A stretch of DNA of 64,000 bases from Tetracentron sinense (Eukaryota; Streptophyta; Magnoliopsida; Trochodendrales; Trochodendraceae): assembly GCA_015143295.1 (NCBI GenBank), contig CM026560.1:6946501-7010500 (forward strand). The letters run 5' to 3'. The notes under the pieces are model-generated. The model saw nothing but the letters and a program-made list of their open reading frames with translations. It ran no database searches and had not been told where the DNA came from. Position 1 is the first letter of the stretch; the number at the start of each line of letters is the position of its first letter. Shown piece after piece: positions 44,540-57,459 of the stretch. The translations under genes and the position numbers were made by a program.

Positions 44540-47182
44540 TACAGGTGAAAAGGTATCCTCATAATCAACTCCTTGAATCTGAGTATAACCTTTTACAACA
44601 AGTCTTGCTTTATAGGTCTCCACGTTACCATCGGCACCCTTCTTCCTTTTGTAAATCCATTTGCATCCAATTGGTCTTATACCATCTGGTGGATCTACTA
44701 AAGTCCAGACACTGTTGTCATACATGGAATCTGTTTCAGCATTCATGGCTTTATTCTATTGAGATGCATCTACATCTAATGTAGCTTCCTGATAAGTATT
44801 AGGATCTGTATCCTCATCATCAATGGTAACTATATAAACCTCATTATTATAATACTGAAGTCTATCTAGTGGTCTAGAAACTCTTTCAGACCTTCTCAGT
44901 GGAATAGAATCAGGAGAATCATTAATAGAAGGATTAGGTTCAGTTTGGACACTGGCTGTGTTGTCTTTTATCTCATGAAATTCAACCTTTTTAAGGACAT
45001 CCATTTCTTCGTCCAAGAAAGTGGCATGAAACCTAACAACTATTGTTTGGTCTGCCTTGGACTAGAAATAGAAACCCTTAGTTTCTTTTGGATACCTTAC
45101 AAAATTTTATTTCTCTGTCCTAGATTCAAACTTAGTAGGTTCGAGTTTACGAACATGCGCAGGACAACCCAATACCCTTAGATGTTGTAAACTAGGTTTT
45201 CGCCCAGTCCACAATTCATAGGGTGTAACCGGAATAGACTTAGATGGAACCCGGTTCAGAATGTAAATTGCAGTTTGTAAAGCATATCCCCAAAGATATG
45301 AAGAAACATCGGCATGACTCATCATAGAGCGAACCATATCTAATAAGGTCCGGTTTCTTCTTTCAGAAACTCCATTTTGTTGAGGAGAGGCAAGACTTGT
45401 TCATTGCAAGATAATCTCATTATCCCTTAAGTAATCCATAAACTCGTTGGTGAGGCATTCGCCACCTCGATCTGATTGAAGTGTCTTTATGGATTTGTCA
45501 ATTTGATTCTCAACTTCTAATCTGAATTCTTTGAATTTTTCAAAGGTGTCATATTTGTGTTGCATCAAATAGACATATCCATATCTGGAATAGTCATCAG
45601 TAAATATGAAAAAATACCGGTATTGCCCTCGTGCAACAATGTTAAATGGACCACATACATCACTATGTATTAGTCTTAACTTTTCTTCAACTCTTCCTAC
45701 CTTTTTAGGGTAAGGCTTCTTGGTCATCTTCCCTTTGAGATAAGATTCGCAAGTAGGGAATGGTTCTACCTTGAGGAAGTCAAAGGGACCATCTTTTACC
45801 AACCTCTTGATCCTATGAAGATTAATATGACCAAGTCTCTTATGCCAAAGATAAGTAGACTTAGTGCAATTTCTCTTCATTCCAAACATTGTAGATGATG
45901 ATGAGGCATTGTCACTTTGCAGACATTCATTATTTACCAAATGAAATATTAAATAAAAACCATTAATGAGATTGTCAGTAATCAAGATCATTCCATCTTT
46001 CTTAATTTCAACAATTGAATTAAAATTGATAGAGAATCCATAAAGTAAAAGTCTAGATACTGAAATCAAATTCATGTGTGCTCTAGGCACATCAAAATAG
46101 TCTTCTAAAACTAATGTCTTTCCAAAAGGTAAATAAAGAGTAAAACCGCTTATTGACTTGACTTCAACTTTGGCATCCGAGCCAACTTTAAGTTTCTGCT
46201 CCTGTTTGGTCGGTTTCCTGGTTTCCTTGAATCCCTACAACCAATTGTAAACATGTACAGTGGATTCAGAATCTATGTACCATGAATTAGGGAAACCATC
46301 CAGAAAGTTTGACTTAACAGTAAATAATACTTCAAAGCATCTCATACCTTGAGTACTGGCACAACCCTTCTTGAGAGTTGCAAGATAAATCCTACAGTTC
46401 CTCTTCCAGTGGCCTATTTTACCACAGTAAAAACACTTTCCATTGCCCTTCTTATCCTTGCCAGCAACTAATGCCTTATCCCAGTTGTCTTTTAACTTTC
46501 CTTTACCATTGTTTCTCTTCATTTTTTTTTCAGATACCATCACAGGTATAGGTCTTTCAACAAACATGATTTCACCATCAATATCTTTTCTGATCTCATC
46601 TTCTACAGCCAATAGTGAGTCCAACAACCCACCTAGAGTCATCTCTAACTTGTTTATACTGTAATTCACTACAAACAAGTTGAATGACCGATGGAGTGAC
46701 TATAGAATAGTATTGATTTTGGTGATATGATCCATCTCTCGACCGTATATCTCCAGTTCTTTAATAAAACCCATCATCTTCATGATGTGTTCTCTGACTG
46801 AAGTTCTCTCTTTCATCTCGGTGGTAAGAAGAGACCTTAACGCTGTTTGTTTGGTAGACTTATTCTCTTCACCAAACATCTCATGTAGGTGATGCAATAT
46901 GTTTGAAGTATTATCCATATGATTATGATGGTTATACAATATAGTGAATAATGATGCTAACACCCAATCTCTTGCTGTCTGATTAGAACGATTCCATAAA
47001 TCAGCTTCAGCTAACAGATCTGGTGTTGAATCCAGGAGAACCACACGTTTAGAAGTTGTAAGACACATAGTAAGCTTTTCAGAAGAGAGTACCAGGTATA
47101 TCCTAAATTCCCAGTCTACATAGTTAGTTCCGACTAACTTTTCATCATGAAGAATTTCAGTCATTGGGTGTAGGCCTCTCAT
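44540..47182 (-). pseudogene. Copia-C gag, protease, integrase and RT start (nonsense-broken)
   Basis: Minus strand, one frame from the ATG at 47182. Gag (to about 46235) has the knuckle CFYCGKIGHWKRNC near 46420; protease WYIDSEST (about 46275) has E for G in the catalytic DSG; pre-integrase HKRLGH near 45840; integrase with IHSDVCGPF (about 45660) and SDRGGE (about 45460); linker with RRSERVSRP (about 44890); RT start with GCKWIYKRK (about 44660). Stops interrupt it near 46697, 46235, 45401, 45104, 45060 and 44756. No frameshift is needed to read through from gag to RT. The segment ends at the ATAGA duplication of the solo LTR. Confidence 0.85.
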
Positions 47183-48855
47183 GATCTAATCAAATGACAA
47201 AAATAGATAGTATTAGGGATCTATTGTATTTATTAATACATATTAGATTATGGGTCTGTTTCTAATGGTATTGCCAATTTGGGAAGAATCAATTGGCATC
47301 GAAAACTTAGACACTGGCTTAAAGTGATCCTGCCTTTGGGCACATCATCACATCGCCTTAAATAGGTAGATAGAAACTATCTTCTCCAATTTCACAGATC
47401 TCATCTAGTGAATTCTGGAGCATTCGATCTACTGTCTGATCTATAAGGGATGTTATATTTACGCTTTGGCGTTATTGTATATTATCTCTTATTCATATGC
47501 CCACCTACCATTAACCTAATAAACATCTAGCGAAAGCTCACGCTTTGGCGTTATTGCTACCACTACTTGCTTATATAGTTTTCACCATGTTCACACATAG
47601 GTGAGAGGGATTGGGCCCGGCTTTGGCCTGTCAGCTTACTCACACTACCCACTATAGGATCACATAGTGTATGATAGAAGATCATAATACTTAGGGACTT
47701 GTACCCAGTCTTATATACACATGATATATTAGGGCAATTATTTCAACATAATAATTAAACATATAAACAGATATCATCTCATAATAAAATAAATTAGTAT
47801 CATCTCATGATAATAAAAACAATAATATACGAGATTAATCGCTATGTGTCAATAAATTAAAATGCATGGATGCAAGAGAATGAGATAAGAATAAAGCCAG
47901 CTTGCAAACTCTTTCGCGATCCCATCCTTTATCATCTTATCGAGATCATCATCGCAGCATCTTCCTTAACAGCATCTCCACCAATGCATTATCCAGAATT
48001 TAAATGGCATTAGGGAAACCAGTATTCTATTCGCCCTTTTCAGGAAAACCGAATGAATCTGCCCTTTACAGATTGTCAAAACCTACTACATATTATCCAC
48101 TAATATGAATGCATGAATGATAAACAATTTATTATAAATATGACCCATAACTATAATCTCATATAAAATAGATGCTACATGGTGATGGAGTACTTTTTTT
48201 TATTTTAAAAGGATTTAAAATTTGATGACAATTATCAAATCGCTCGATAAAATCTATATCTTATATAAATCAAACCTCGGAGAATAAAACTACTGTATTT
48301 TCCATAAAACAATTTTCATAAAATTATTTTTTAAAATATAAGACAAAATTTTCTTAAAATCTCTACAATATTTTATTTCTTTCTCGAATGCAAGATCCTT
48401 TCTTGAATGCAAGATCCTTTCATATAGATTGGTTCTACTATTATCAAGATTAAAATAAAAATTAAGAGAATCGAAAATCCTAAATATGATCTCATCATAA
48501 ATTAGGGTTTTATAGTTTTTCAAAAAAATTTATTTATGGGAAAAATCATTTATTAATTATTTTAAACAATTAATAAATATATATTAAATGATCAAATCAT
48601 TTTTAAAAAGTTTCAAAATAAACTCTTTATTTTGAATTTAATTATATCATATATAATGCTAGTTTTTTAAAATTATTAAATTATCATTATCAAATCTCAT
48701 TCAATAATATAATAAAATAATTATTTATTTATTCATTTCATGAACAAATAAAATAATAAAACTACGAGTAATATTAAATAGATCTAAATAAAATTCATCT
48801 CATGAATTAAATTATCCATTTAATTACCTTATTAAAATAAACAAATACACCCTAA
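47183..48855 (-). other. Untranslated leader of Copia-C
   Basis: 1.67 kb between primer site and gag, AT-rich and without coding potential. It holds two copies of 'cacgctttggcgttattg' (about 47459 and 47541) and a short tandem 'gaatgcaagatcctttc' (48387-48421). The 77-codon frame at 48290-48523 is AT-driven and not called. Confidence 0.6.
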
Positions 48856-48871
48856 CCATGCTCTGATACCA
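48856..48871 (-). other. Primer binding site of Copia-C
   Basis: On the minus strand TGGTATCAGAGCATGG, a perfect match for the first 12 bases of the initiator tRNA-Met complement, two bases from the LTR end at 48874. Confidence 0.9.
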
Positions 48872-48873
48872 CT

Positions 48874-50236
48874 TGAAGGGGGACCTGGATAAAAATTTAT
48901 GTGGAAACTGGATCCTTTAGATCTTAACACCATAGAAAGCATCAAAAATTATCTAAGAGTTTTAGTCATATCACCTCGGTGAATGATGTTCACCGTCGAA
49001 ACTTAATCCACTCGAATCATCAGAACCCTTTGTAGAGATTTCTCGAAGAAATACTTGAAGCTCGATCTTTGTTCTTCGCTATCCCACGAACTTTAGAATC
49101 TCTTTCTGGAATTGTTGAAGCGAGGGGAAGAAAATTGAGTAATGGTGTAGACCATCAATCACCCATAATCTTTAGGTTCAAAACCCTAACATAGCAAAAC
49201 CCAACTTGGACCACCCTTAATAGCTCACGAAATTCCCTAAGGTAGACCCTAGGGCCTCATGGTTTAGAGAGAGAGGAGAGGGAGAGAGAAAAAATTCTGG
49301 AGAATTTTGAATAACCTCCCCACGTTTTGGTGTTGGTATATTTGTAGGATTTTTAACAATTCCAATCTTAATACAACTACAACTTATCTCTTAAGAAGTT
49401 ATTTATTAATAATAACTCTTATTATTAATTTAAATAAAATTCTAGTTTAACTATAACTACTTTAGTTATAGTAATTCTGCTAATTAAAGAGTCCTTATTG
49501 AATGAGGATTCCTTAATTAATAGGGATAAGTCAACAACCAACAAATGGAGGAATCCTAGTCAAACTAGGATACCTCAAACCACAAAGGGGGGGCGTGAAT
49601 TTTGAGGAGTTTAAGACTCCTTGTTGCAATCCAACTCCGTGTCATCTTAATCCTAATTGCAATCCAACCATTGGATTTAAATTCCATAATAAATAGAATT
49701 ATTATTTAATAATTATTCAAGTAACCTTGTCCTAATCCAATTAGGACTTCCAAAGTGGGTGCCCCACCCTAGGGTTTAAACCCATGGGTTTGGGCCCATA
49801 TTAAAGGTCTATATTAATGGGTTTATAGATATGGGTCAAACCCATTTCCCTTTTAATTATGTTAATTAAATAATTACCAAAATAATCCTTTAATTTAAAT
49901 TAACAATTAATTTAAACAAAAGATTTGCTTTTAATCTATTTAATCAATGATTAACATTTAATCATTTTAAATAATTGATTAACTTTTAATTAATTTATGA
50001 GCTTGTATTTCTTATATAGGCATCTCCACAGATTGCTCTGGGACATTCTTATCCTGGCTCACCCAATGTTATCACATTGACCCTAGACAGGAATTATATT
50101 GGAATTGCAAGTGACGTGAGATATCCATATTGCAATTGAATCCCAGTGTATGAACATTAACCAATACGGATCCCGCCACATGAACTTTTAAATTTGATTT
50201 ATCCTTCCAAATACATTATCCCTAATGGGCCTTCGT
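48874..50236 (-). repeat. 5' LTR of Copia-C, outer part missing
   Basis: It begins next to the primer site. The part 49505-50236 matches 39692-40448. It then breaks at 50236 ('gggccttcg'), losing about 850 bp that the other LTR retains. A reverse gypsy LTR fragment follows directly. Confidence 0.8.
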
Positions 50237-51626
50237 GTTTTCCTTGTGAGCCAGGTATGACATATCCTAGGGATATGCCCTATCCTTGACCGGCCCGATG
50301 TCCGGCTTTATCATTCGTATCGTGAATCACAATTTTTGTTCTTGTTTGATTTATCATATACATATACTTTAGAAAACTAGTCCATGCATGCATGCGTGTG
50401 TGTGTGTAGCATTTGTAGTAATCGTGGTGACTTGTATAACTCAAGGGAAGGTATGTAGCATTTCAATTTCTAATAGAAGCATGAGGGAATGTAGATAACA
50501 TGTAGAGAATTGGATCAAGATAATCATTTAAGAAGAATCACTCAATTCATGCTTTCATAATTTTCATTAATTCATTCAAATTGTCATTTAAGCATTTTAT
50601 CAAATACTTGGTATGCAACATTTTCATAGGTCATGTATTTAAGTTGTTAGGTGTATACATTTCATCAAAACATCAAGGTGTATTCATTATTTGTAGAATG
50701 TCCTTCCACCATTCTCTATTACACACAATATATCGCATTCATACGGCATCCAATCGCCTCACCCTTCATCCATTCATACATCTCACAACCTTTATCTTCT
50801 CGTTCATTTTGGGAAAATTAGGGCATTTCAATAAAAGGGAAAATAGGGGAGATCAACACACCACATTTAAGAGAAAAACTAGGTTAATACTAAGGTAGTT
50901 AGTAGGGTGTACTAACCTTGAATAGGGGAAGAAAAACCTTGAAAATGGTGAGAAGGATCGCTGTCCATGCTTGGAGAAGAACTCCACACGTGCTTGAGGG
51001 TGGATTTGAGAAATCTAAGCTCCAATGGGTCCTCCAACAACTCTTGCAACAAACCCTAGCTTCTTCCCCCTCTTCCTTCTCTCAAAATCCCCAAAATATA
51101 TGCTTGAGGGTGTATGAAACCCCAAACCCACAAATTGGGGCTTTTATAGAAAATGGGGTGGTCAAAGACCTATTTACCCTTAATGAAATCTGCAAAACGC
51201 GAAAGACGGATCGATGACCAAGCGATCAGTGTTTTTGACCGAGCGATCGCTTGCCTACCGAGCGATCGCTTGAAAATACCCTCTCTAGAATTTTTCCCCA
51301 TACAAATTTTTGGACCAGTCGATAGATACCGTTCGCTCGGTTTTGGATCGAGCGATCGCTACTTTGGACCAAGCGATTGGTGCTCTGCAAATTTTGACAC
51401 TTGATCTATTTTGCTGTTTTTCCTTATTTTGGTATTTCAGCCATAACTTTTGACTCGTTCGCCGGATTTTGACGATTCAACTTGCGTTAGATTCATCATT
51501 CGAAGGGGAACATTTCTGACATTTTAGAATCTTCAAATTTTTTATATTTATTAATCGGACTATGTGAAAGGTCAATTGGCTATGAGAACATTGTTCATTA
51601 GGTACGAAAAGGTCTGGGGCGCTACA
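50237..51626 (-). mobile_element. Reverse gypsy LTR fragment
   Basis: On the minus strand it starts TGTAGCGCCCCAG at 51626, then the shared block (51430-51510), palindrome module (51203-51381), TATAAAAG (51141-51148), donor-like AAG|GTTAGTACACC (about 50918) and AT-rich intron-like DNA. It breaks off at 50237 near the minisatellite edge, so the 3' third of the LTR is missing. Confidence 0.8.
51203..51381 (-). promoter_or_regulatory. 3-core-4 palindrome module, reverse LTR
   Basis: On the minus strand three units, a core (CTATCGACTGG, TTTGTATGG, AGAGAG), then four units. The units are more diverged (ACCAAGCGATTGGT, ATCGAGCGATCGCT, ACCGAGCGATCGCT as read on plus). It lies 55 bp from the TATA box. 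Confidence 0.8.
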
Positions 51627-52255
51627 GATTAAGAGTCACCACCTATTCATTCAGAAAGGATAAGTTCCCAGGGGTTAGATAAGGTCTTGGTCTGTGAGTG
51701 AGATCAGACTAAGGGGTTCGGTTAAGTATGGGGAAGATGTTAGGCACCCTGAGGCTTCTATTTTACAATGGTTTCGTACTACCTAGGTGTAAGCCAATTA
51801 AAGTTAACCATGTTCAAAATGCCGGAGTGTTTAAGGTAATACTAATTCAAGAAAGGAAAAGCTAACTAGGGTCGAACCCGGGTTGGGTTGCCTACGTACT
51901 CAGAGGGTGAGATCAAACCGAGCGTAGTTCTGGCACATGAAACTGTGCCAAGGCTAGAGGTGTGTGTGTGCACCAAGGGTGGCTAACATGAACTAGTTCG
52001 GCAGACTAGGGTTTGATTGACCGAGGTGGGTCAAGTGCATGGTTCAAGTCCGGTAGGCTTAAGGGTAGTCCGATAGACTAGTGTTTGAATCCGGTAGGCT
52101 GAGGTGAAGTTTGACCAGAATTAGGATTGCTAACCGAGGTTAGGTCAAACTAACCATGGTTAGGGTTCTAACCACAGTTAAAGGGATGTATGATCAAGCC
52201 CAGTAGACTTCTAATGGGGCCCGATAAGCCGAAGGTAAGTCCGGTAAACCGGATT
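51627..52255 (+). mobile_element. LTR-type repeat family A, left part
   Basis: Same repeat as 1-460, here in plus orientation, with the segment 'gttgcctacgtactcagag' and a run of related phrases built on 'ccggtaggc' and 'gctaaccgaggttag'. It is interrupted at 52256 and resumes at 57460. Class not determined. Confidence 0.55.
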
Positions 52256-52927
52256 TATCACGCCCTAAAATACGCCCTAGGAGTTAAGAGGTTTTGGCGA
52301 CGTGACTTATACTTAAAACTATCCTGTAAAGAGTATACAAGGCATGATAAATCATGAACCAAAAATTTCTTTTATAACTTACTGTATTCCAAGTGTTAAC
52401 ATAAACAATTGACTTAATAAAATTTCTAATAAGTACAAGAGAGTTCAACACTTGAGTTACCAACTCAAGCTTACATGAAAAGTCCTAAACAAAAATCCCA
52501 AAATACATGTCTCTCTTACTCATCCCAACCCTAGGGCCACACATCAAACCCCTAACATTTGATTGACACTCCGACCAACCTCCTACTCTCCATGAATCGC
52601 CTCGACAAACGTATGGTGTACCTACCGACATCAATAGGTACGGCTGAGTATGGAATACTCAGCGAGTACAAGCTACTAGCTGACAATAGTAATAACATTA
52701 ATAAATAATAACAATAATATGTTATGCATGGTATAGTTCATTATCACATATACAAAATCAGAGTGCGGAAGCTAATATAATTAACACTTGTACAATCTGG
52801 AACATTATACTTTAATTCATACTTTCAAATTATGCTTTAACCAACATGTATTTTCTATTACTTTGTAAGTCTTGTGATTTCCTTACATATCTTATACATC
52901 TTGTAGTTAAATACACATCCTTTGAGA

Positions 52928-53745
52928 TTATTTATTTCACTGGTCTTGTTTAGCTAGTACTCGAACTATGGAATGGACATATATAGTAGGATATTGTCAT
53001 TCTTGCTTGTCTTGTTTGACTAGTACCCGAACTATGAAATGGACGGACATACTAGGTTCTTGTCATTCTTACTTGACTAATGCCCAGACTATAATGGAAC
53101 GAAACACATTAGCCTCATGTCTTGTTTAACTAGTACCCGAACTATGACTTGGACAATCATACTAGTTTCTTGTTTTGCTTGACTAATACCCAGACTATAA
53201 TGGAACGGAACACATTAGCCTCATGTCTTGACTTGACTAGTGCTCAGACTATAGTGGAATAGAACACACTAGCATTTCACTTGCTTACTAATGCCCAGAC
53301 TATGATTGAACATGAACATTAGTATCCTTACCTTGACTTGACTAGTGCCCGGACTATGGTGGAACGGAACACACTAGCATTTCACTTGCTTACTAATGCC
53401 CGGACTATGATTGAACGGAACATAATAGTATCTTTGCCTTGACTTGACTAGTGCCTGGACTATGGTAGAACATAACACACTAGCATTTCACTTGCTTACT
53501 AATGCCCGGACTATGATTGAACGAAACACATTAGTATTCTTGCCTTGACTTGACTAGTGCCCGGACTATGGTGGAATGGAACACACTAGCATTTCACTTG
53601 CTTACTAATGCCCGGACTATGATTGAACGGAACACATTAGTATCCTTGTCTTGACTTGACTAGTGCCCAGACTATGGTGGAACGGAACACACTAACATCC
53701 TTGTACTTGCTTTACTAATTACCGAACTTTAATGGGACGAAACAC
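52928..53745 (-). repeat. Minisatellite, about 55/110-bp unit
   Basis: About thirteen half-units of 'actagtgcccggactatggtggaacggaacacactagca', alternating with 'ttactaatgcccggactatgattgaacgg'. The alternation gives a higher-order unit of about 110 bp. Longest array in the window. Confidence 0.9.
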
Positions 53746-54248
53746 ATTAGCAAATTAACTTGCTTGTTCTTGTTGTTTCTTGTATGCATATATTTGAAAT
53801 CTTGGTTAATGCATGCAAACATGTGGTGTGTGACAATGTGTGAGCATAATAATGACATGAAAAGGATTGTGAATATCATATAGCATTTCCACTTTCTATT
53901 GATAGTCATGTATGAATGTGAGCAATATAGAGAGCATTAGATCAATTTTACCCGTTGCATTAGATCAATTTTACCCTTTAGAGGACAACCCCAAAAATCA
54001 TGCATGTTATAGGTGTCGCGACCCAAAATACCACCTAAGAGTTAGGGATACTTTAGTCCGTGACCGCCGTGTCAAACCATCCTGTATGACACATAAGGCA
54101 TACTTAACATCCTGTACAATATATAAAACATACTATAGCAGAAGCAGAATACAAAATTTTCTACACATACTATATCCAAGTTTATACAATAACCCAAAAT
54201 AAAGAGCGAACACGCTCGCTCATCAAAATATATGTATCAGTCTCTCCT

Positions 54249-54386
54249 TATCTCACTCTGTATGGGGCCACCACCTATCGAGTATCCTCTGATACTCCTG
54301 AAGCTCCTTTGGAGTAGGTACCTCCTCAACATATTCCTCCTCAACCCAAGGCTCCTGAGAATGCTCGTCACAAATGTCGAGAGGAC
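54249..54386 (-). other. Acidic LTR reading frame, reverse LTR
   Basis: Minus strand, after GGCAG: EPWVEEEYVEEVPTPKEL and a terminal LDRWW. It is nearly the same as 2866-2999 but with Trp in PWVEEEY. Confidence 0.45.
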
Positions 54387-55907
54387 CTGCCGACATAATA
54401 TATACGGCTGAGTATTGAATACTCCGCGTATACAAACCACTAGATAGTAATGTCATAAACATGAATACAGTATATATATCGCAGTTGAAATCATTTCACA
54501 TGCATTATTTAATCAGAGCGCGGAAAACATAATGTAAAAACAATCATGTGCATATATCTCAGAAAAACATCTTCTTTTGCTTTACCATCTTTACTTTACG
54601 TTCATTTACATCTTTGCATTACGGGTATTGTAAAATACCTTAGTTTCATTACTTTCCATCTACAAATATTTAAAATACCCTGTATCCACCTAAGGAGTCG
54701 GGCAAATAGTACCCATGTACCCACATAAACTGGGCAGGCCTACTGTTATCCTCACCTTTGGCTACCTTCGGAGTAGACGACCAGTATCCATGATCCTTCC
54801 AGGTGGCCTGCTATTCGCCAAAGTTCGACGACCAGTATCCCTTTCCCTTCCAGGCAGCCTGCTATCATACCTCCCCGATCGGTATTATTTGATTGATTAG
54901 TACCCATGTACCCACAGGAGATGGGCAAGCCTTCTATCAACCTGAGATAGATGACTACAATCATCCTGTACCATTACTTCCTCATATACTTTCCATTACT
55001 TTTCCTTTTACTTGCCATTACTTTCCCTTTACATCTTATACTTTACTTTTGCCTTTACTTCTTTGGATAACCATAATTGATAAAATCTCGATCATGCAAA
55101 CAAATGTGCTTGTGTAGCAATTGTGAATAACATGGTAGACAAAAAGGAAAACTCTACATATCACCAATATTTCACATTTTCATTTATAGTAATAGCCAAG
55201 GTATAAGTAAAGTCATACACATCCAAGCACAAGTAGAACATATGGTTTTCTCATTGGTATTCCCTAAAACGTAAGGTTTTTAATCATGCTTTTCATCTTT
55301 GAATTCTAACATCAAGATCAGATAATAAAATAGGAATTGCTACACTTCTTATTCATTGGTTGAAAGCATAAAAGCATCACAATTTGCTACTAGGGTTCCC
55401 TATTAGTTCACAATGCAATACAATTGATTTTATCTTGAATTACCAAATGGTTTATGGAATTCAAATCTAGTAGCTTGCTCTACATATTAAAATTCATATT
55501 AAACAACCTAGTAGCTTGTTCTACTAGTTCATAACAACAAACAAATGGAATTGATCTAGATTTACAACATATGGTTTATGAAATTAACATCTAGTAGAGT
55601 GTATCTACCTTTATAGATCAATCCCTTGATCTAATTCGCTTGAGGATGCGCCGAGGAAGACACCTTGAAAGAGAAATGATCTTCTCTTTTGGTTCACAAC
55701 CCTAACCAACACCCAAGCTAAGAGCAATCCAAGAAGAACCAGCCTTCTCCTTTTCTTCCTCTTTCAAAACCTCTTTCAAACTCTCTCTAGGGTTGTAGAA
55801 ACCCTAAAACCCACGAAAATGGTGCTTATATAGGCCAAGGGGGTTGCCCAAAGACCCCCATATCCTTAAAAATATCCTGGAAGTCGGCTACTACCCAAAA
55901 ACCCAGC

Positions 55908-55944
55908 TGAACGGTCGACCGGTCAGAAGTTCGGTCGACCGGTT
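55908..55944 (-). promoter_or_regulatory. Reduced GTCGAC palindrome pair
   Basis: Two copies of ACGGTCGACCGGT / TTCGGTCGACCGG lie about 80 bp from the TATA box in the usual slot; the TTTGTATGG core is absent. Confidence 0.5.
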
Positions 55945-57459
55945 TGGTCACCTTGTCTCCCGTTTTTTCTGCTTCAGTGTTTTGACCATAACTTTTTACT
56001 CATTTATCTGATTTTGACGATTAAACTTTTGTTAGATTCTTATTTCAAAGGGAAACAACTTTCATGTTTTATACAACTCTTAATTTTGAGATTTTCATAG
56101 TCTAAATGGGCCCACAAGTGGACTGGTCCAAAATGACTGTTGAATTGACAGCAGACCCTTGAAGAGGGTTTGAATATCCTTCTAATTGCTCAAGAATTAC
56201 TCGATTCCAATAAGAGGTGACCAAACTAGAGCTTCCACAAGTTGAGGGAATGTCAAGACATCCCTCTTTGACACTTAGAACCTTTAGAGTGCTATCACAC
56301 TCACTCACCTTTGGTTCAACACCCTACTCACACCTCATTACCCATTCCCCCATAGCTTTTTAACCCACCTAGGTAATCATTGAACACACACCCACATGCA
56401 TGAAAGGCCTTGACCTTTTTATGCCTCGTGCACTAGCACTATTCACTGTACTATTTACTAAGACCCTTTTAAGCACTTAGGACATTTTATACCCATGCTT
56501 TTCCCCCTTTAGAGCATCTTTGTTCTCTAGCTTGAGATCCAACACACGCACATAAAACTCTCACTTGACTCACCATAAAACCAAGAACACACTAGAAGGC
56601 CTTAGGCCATTACACGCACTGTCTAAGAGCACTATTCACATGAACAGTGAACCGAATTTCGGGGCTCTACATCCTTCCCCCCTTATGAGAAGTTCGTCTT
56701 CAAAATTAGAACGATACGCACTCAAGCGATGATACTTTTCCCTCAATTCATTATACATGACTAAGTCAAGCAATGCATAGCAGCACCCATATTCTATAAG
56801 GTTTAACATCCAAAAAGTGACTGTCATGGGACGATCAATCATCCAAATCCCTGAGGTTGTCTGAATTTTTGCAGTTTGGTATTTCGACCATAACTTTTGA
56901 CTCGTTCATTGGATTTTGACGATTCAACTTATGTTGGACTCATCTTTGAAAGGGGAACAACTTTCATGTTTTACATAACTCCTAATTCTTTTTTATTCAT
57001 GATCCAAAGTTGCCATAAAAGTTACTGTCAGAAAATTTAGCAAAAAAATGATGGAAAACTCACATTTGACTTATCTTAGACTCAAAATATGGAAAAATGT
57101 TAAGCACGAACCTCGAAGAGGATTCCAATATGGTTCTAATGGTTTAAACATCACTCAATTCCGATAAGAGGTGAGAAAACTAAACTTCTCTCAAGTTAAT
57201 GTTTTGTAGAGACTTCCCTCTTTTAAACCTCTAGAACCTTTTCCACCTTTTGTTTTCGACACCCATAACCTAGGAAACATTCCTAAGGCCATTATACACA
57301 TTAAAATACATTGTTCATGCAAATTTTGAAAACCCCATCTCCCATTTTCGTTAAGAATCTTTCAAGACCTACCTTAGGCATCAAGCCGTAGATACTTTTC
57401 ATTGCACTATTCACTACCCTATTCACATGAACAGTGATCGTGAGATCTGTGGTTCTATA

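Larger units (their letters stand above)
54014..56850 (-). mobile_element. Reverse gypsy 3' LTR with polypurine tract, truncated element
   Basis: LTR 54014-56671 (2658 bp; minus-strand start TGTAGAGCCCCG, end GGGTCGCGACA). To its right, on the minus strand, are a polypurine tract AAGGGGGGAAGGA (56672-56684) and about 170 bp of 3' internal sequence resembling the end of Gypsy-1 (compare 37780-37817). The rest of the element is gone. Inside the LTR: minisatellite (54690-54960), acceptor-like site (54387), donor-like site (55608), TATA (about 55831) and GTCGAC palindromes (55910-55942). Confidence 0.8.
52256..57459 (-). mobile_element. Reverse gypsy LTR in family A, TSD GGATT
   Basis: Ends are weathered (minus strand start TATAGAACC, end GGGCGTGATA) but flanked by exact 5-bp duplications GGATT (52251-52255, 57460-57464). 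It contains a long minisatellite (52928-53745) and, on the right, the shared block (56880-56980). A second reverse gypsy piece (54014 to about 56850) is nested inside and replaces its middle part. Confidence 0.8.

Noticed and set aside
48290-48523. 77-codon frame in the Copia-C leader
   Set aside because: AT-driven composition, between primer site and gag, no domain.
52928-53745. CRISPR-like array
   Set aside because: The 'spacers' are repeats themselves with alternating half-units in an LTR of a plant genome; no associated genes. It is a minisatellite.
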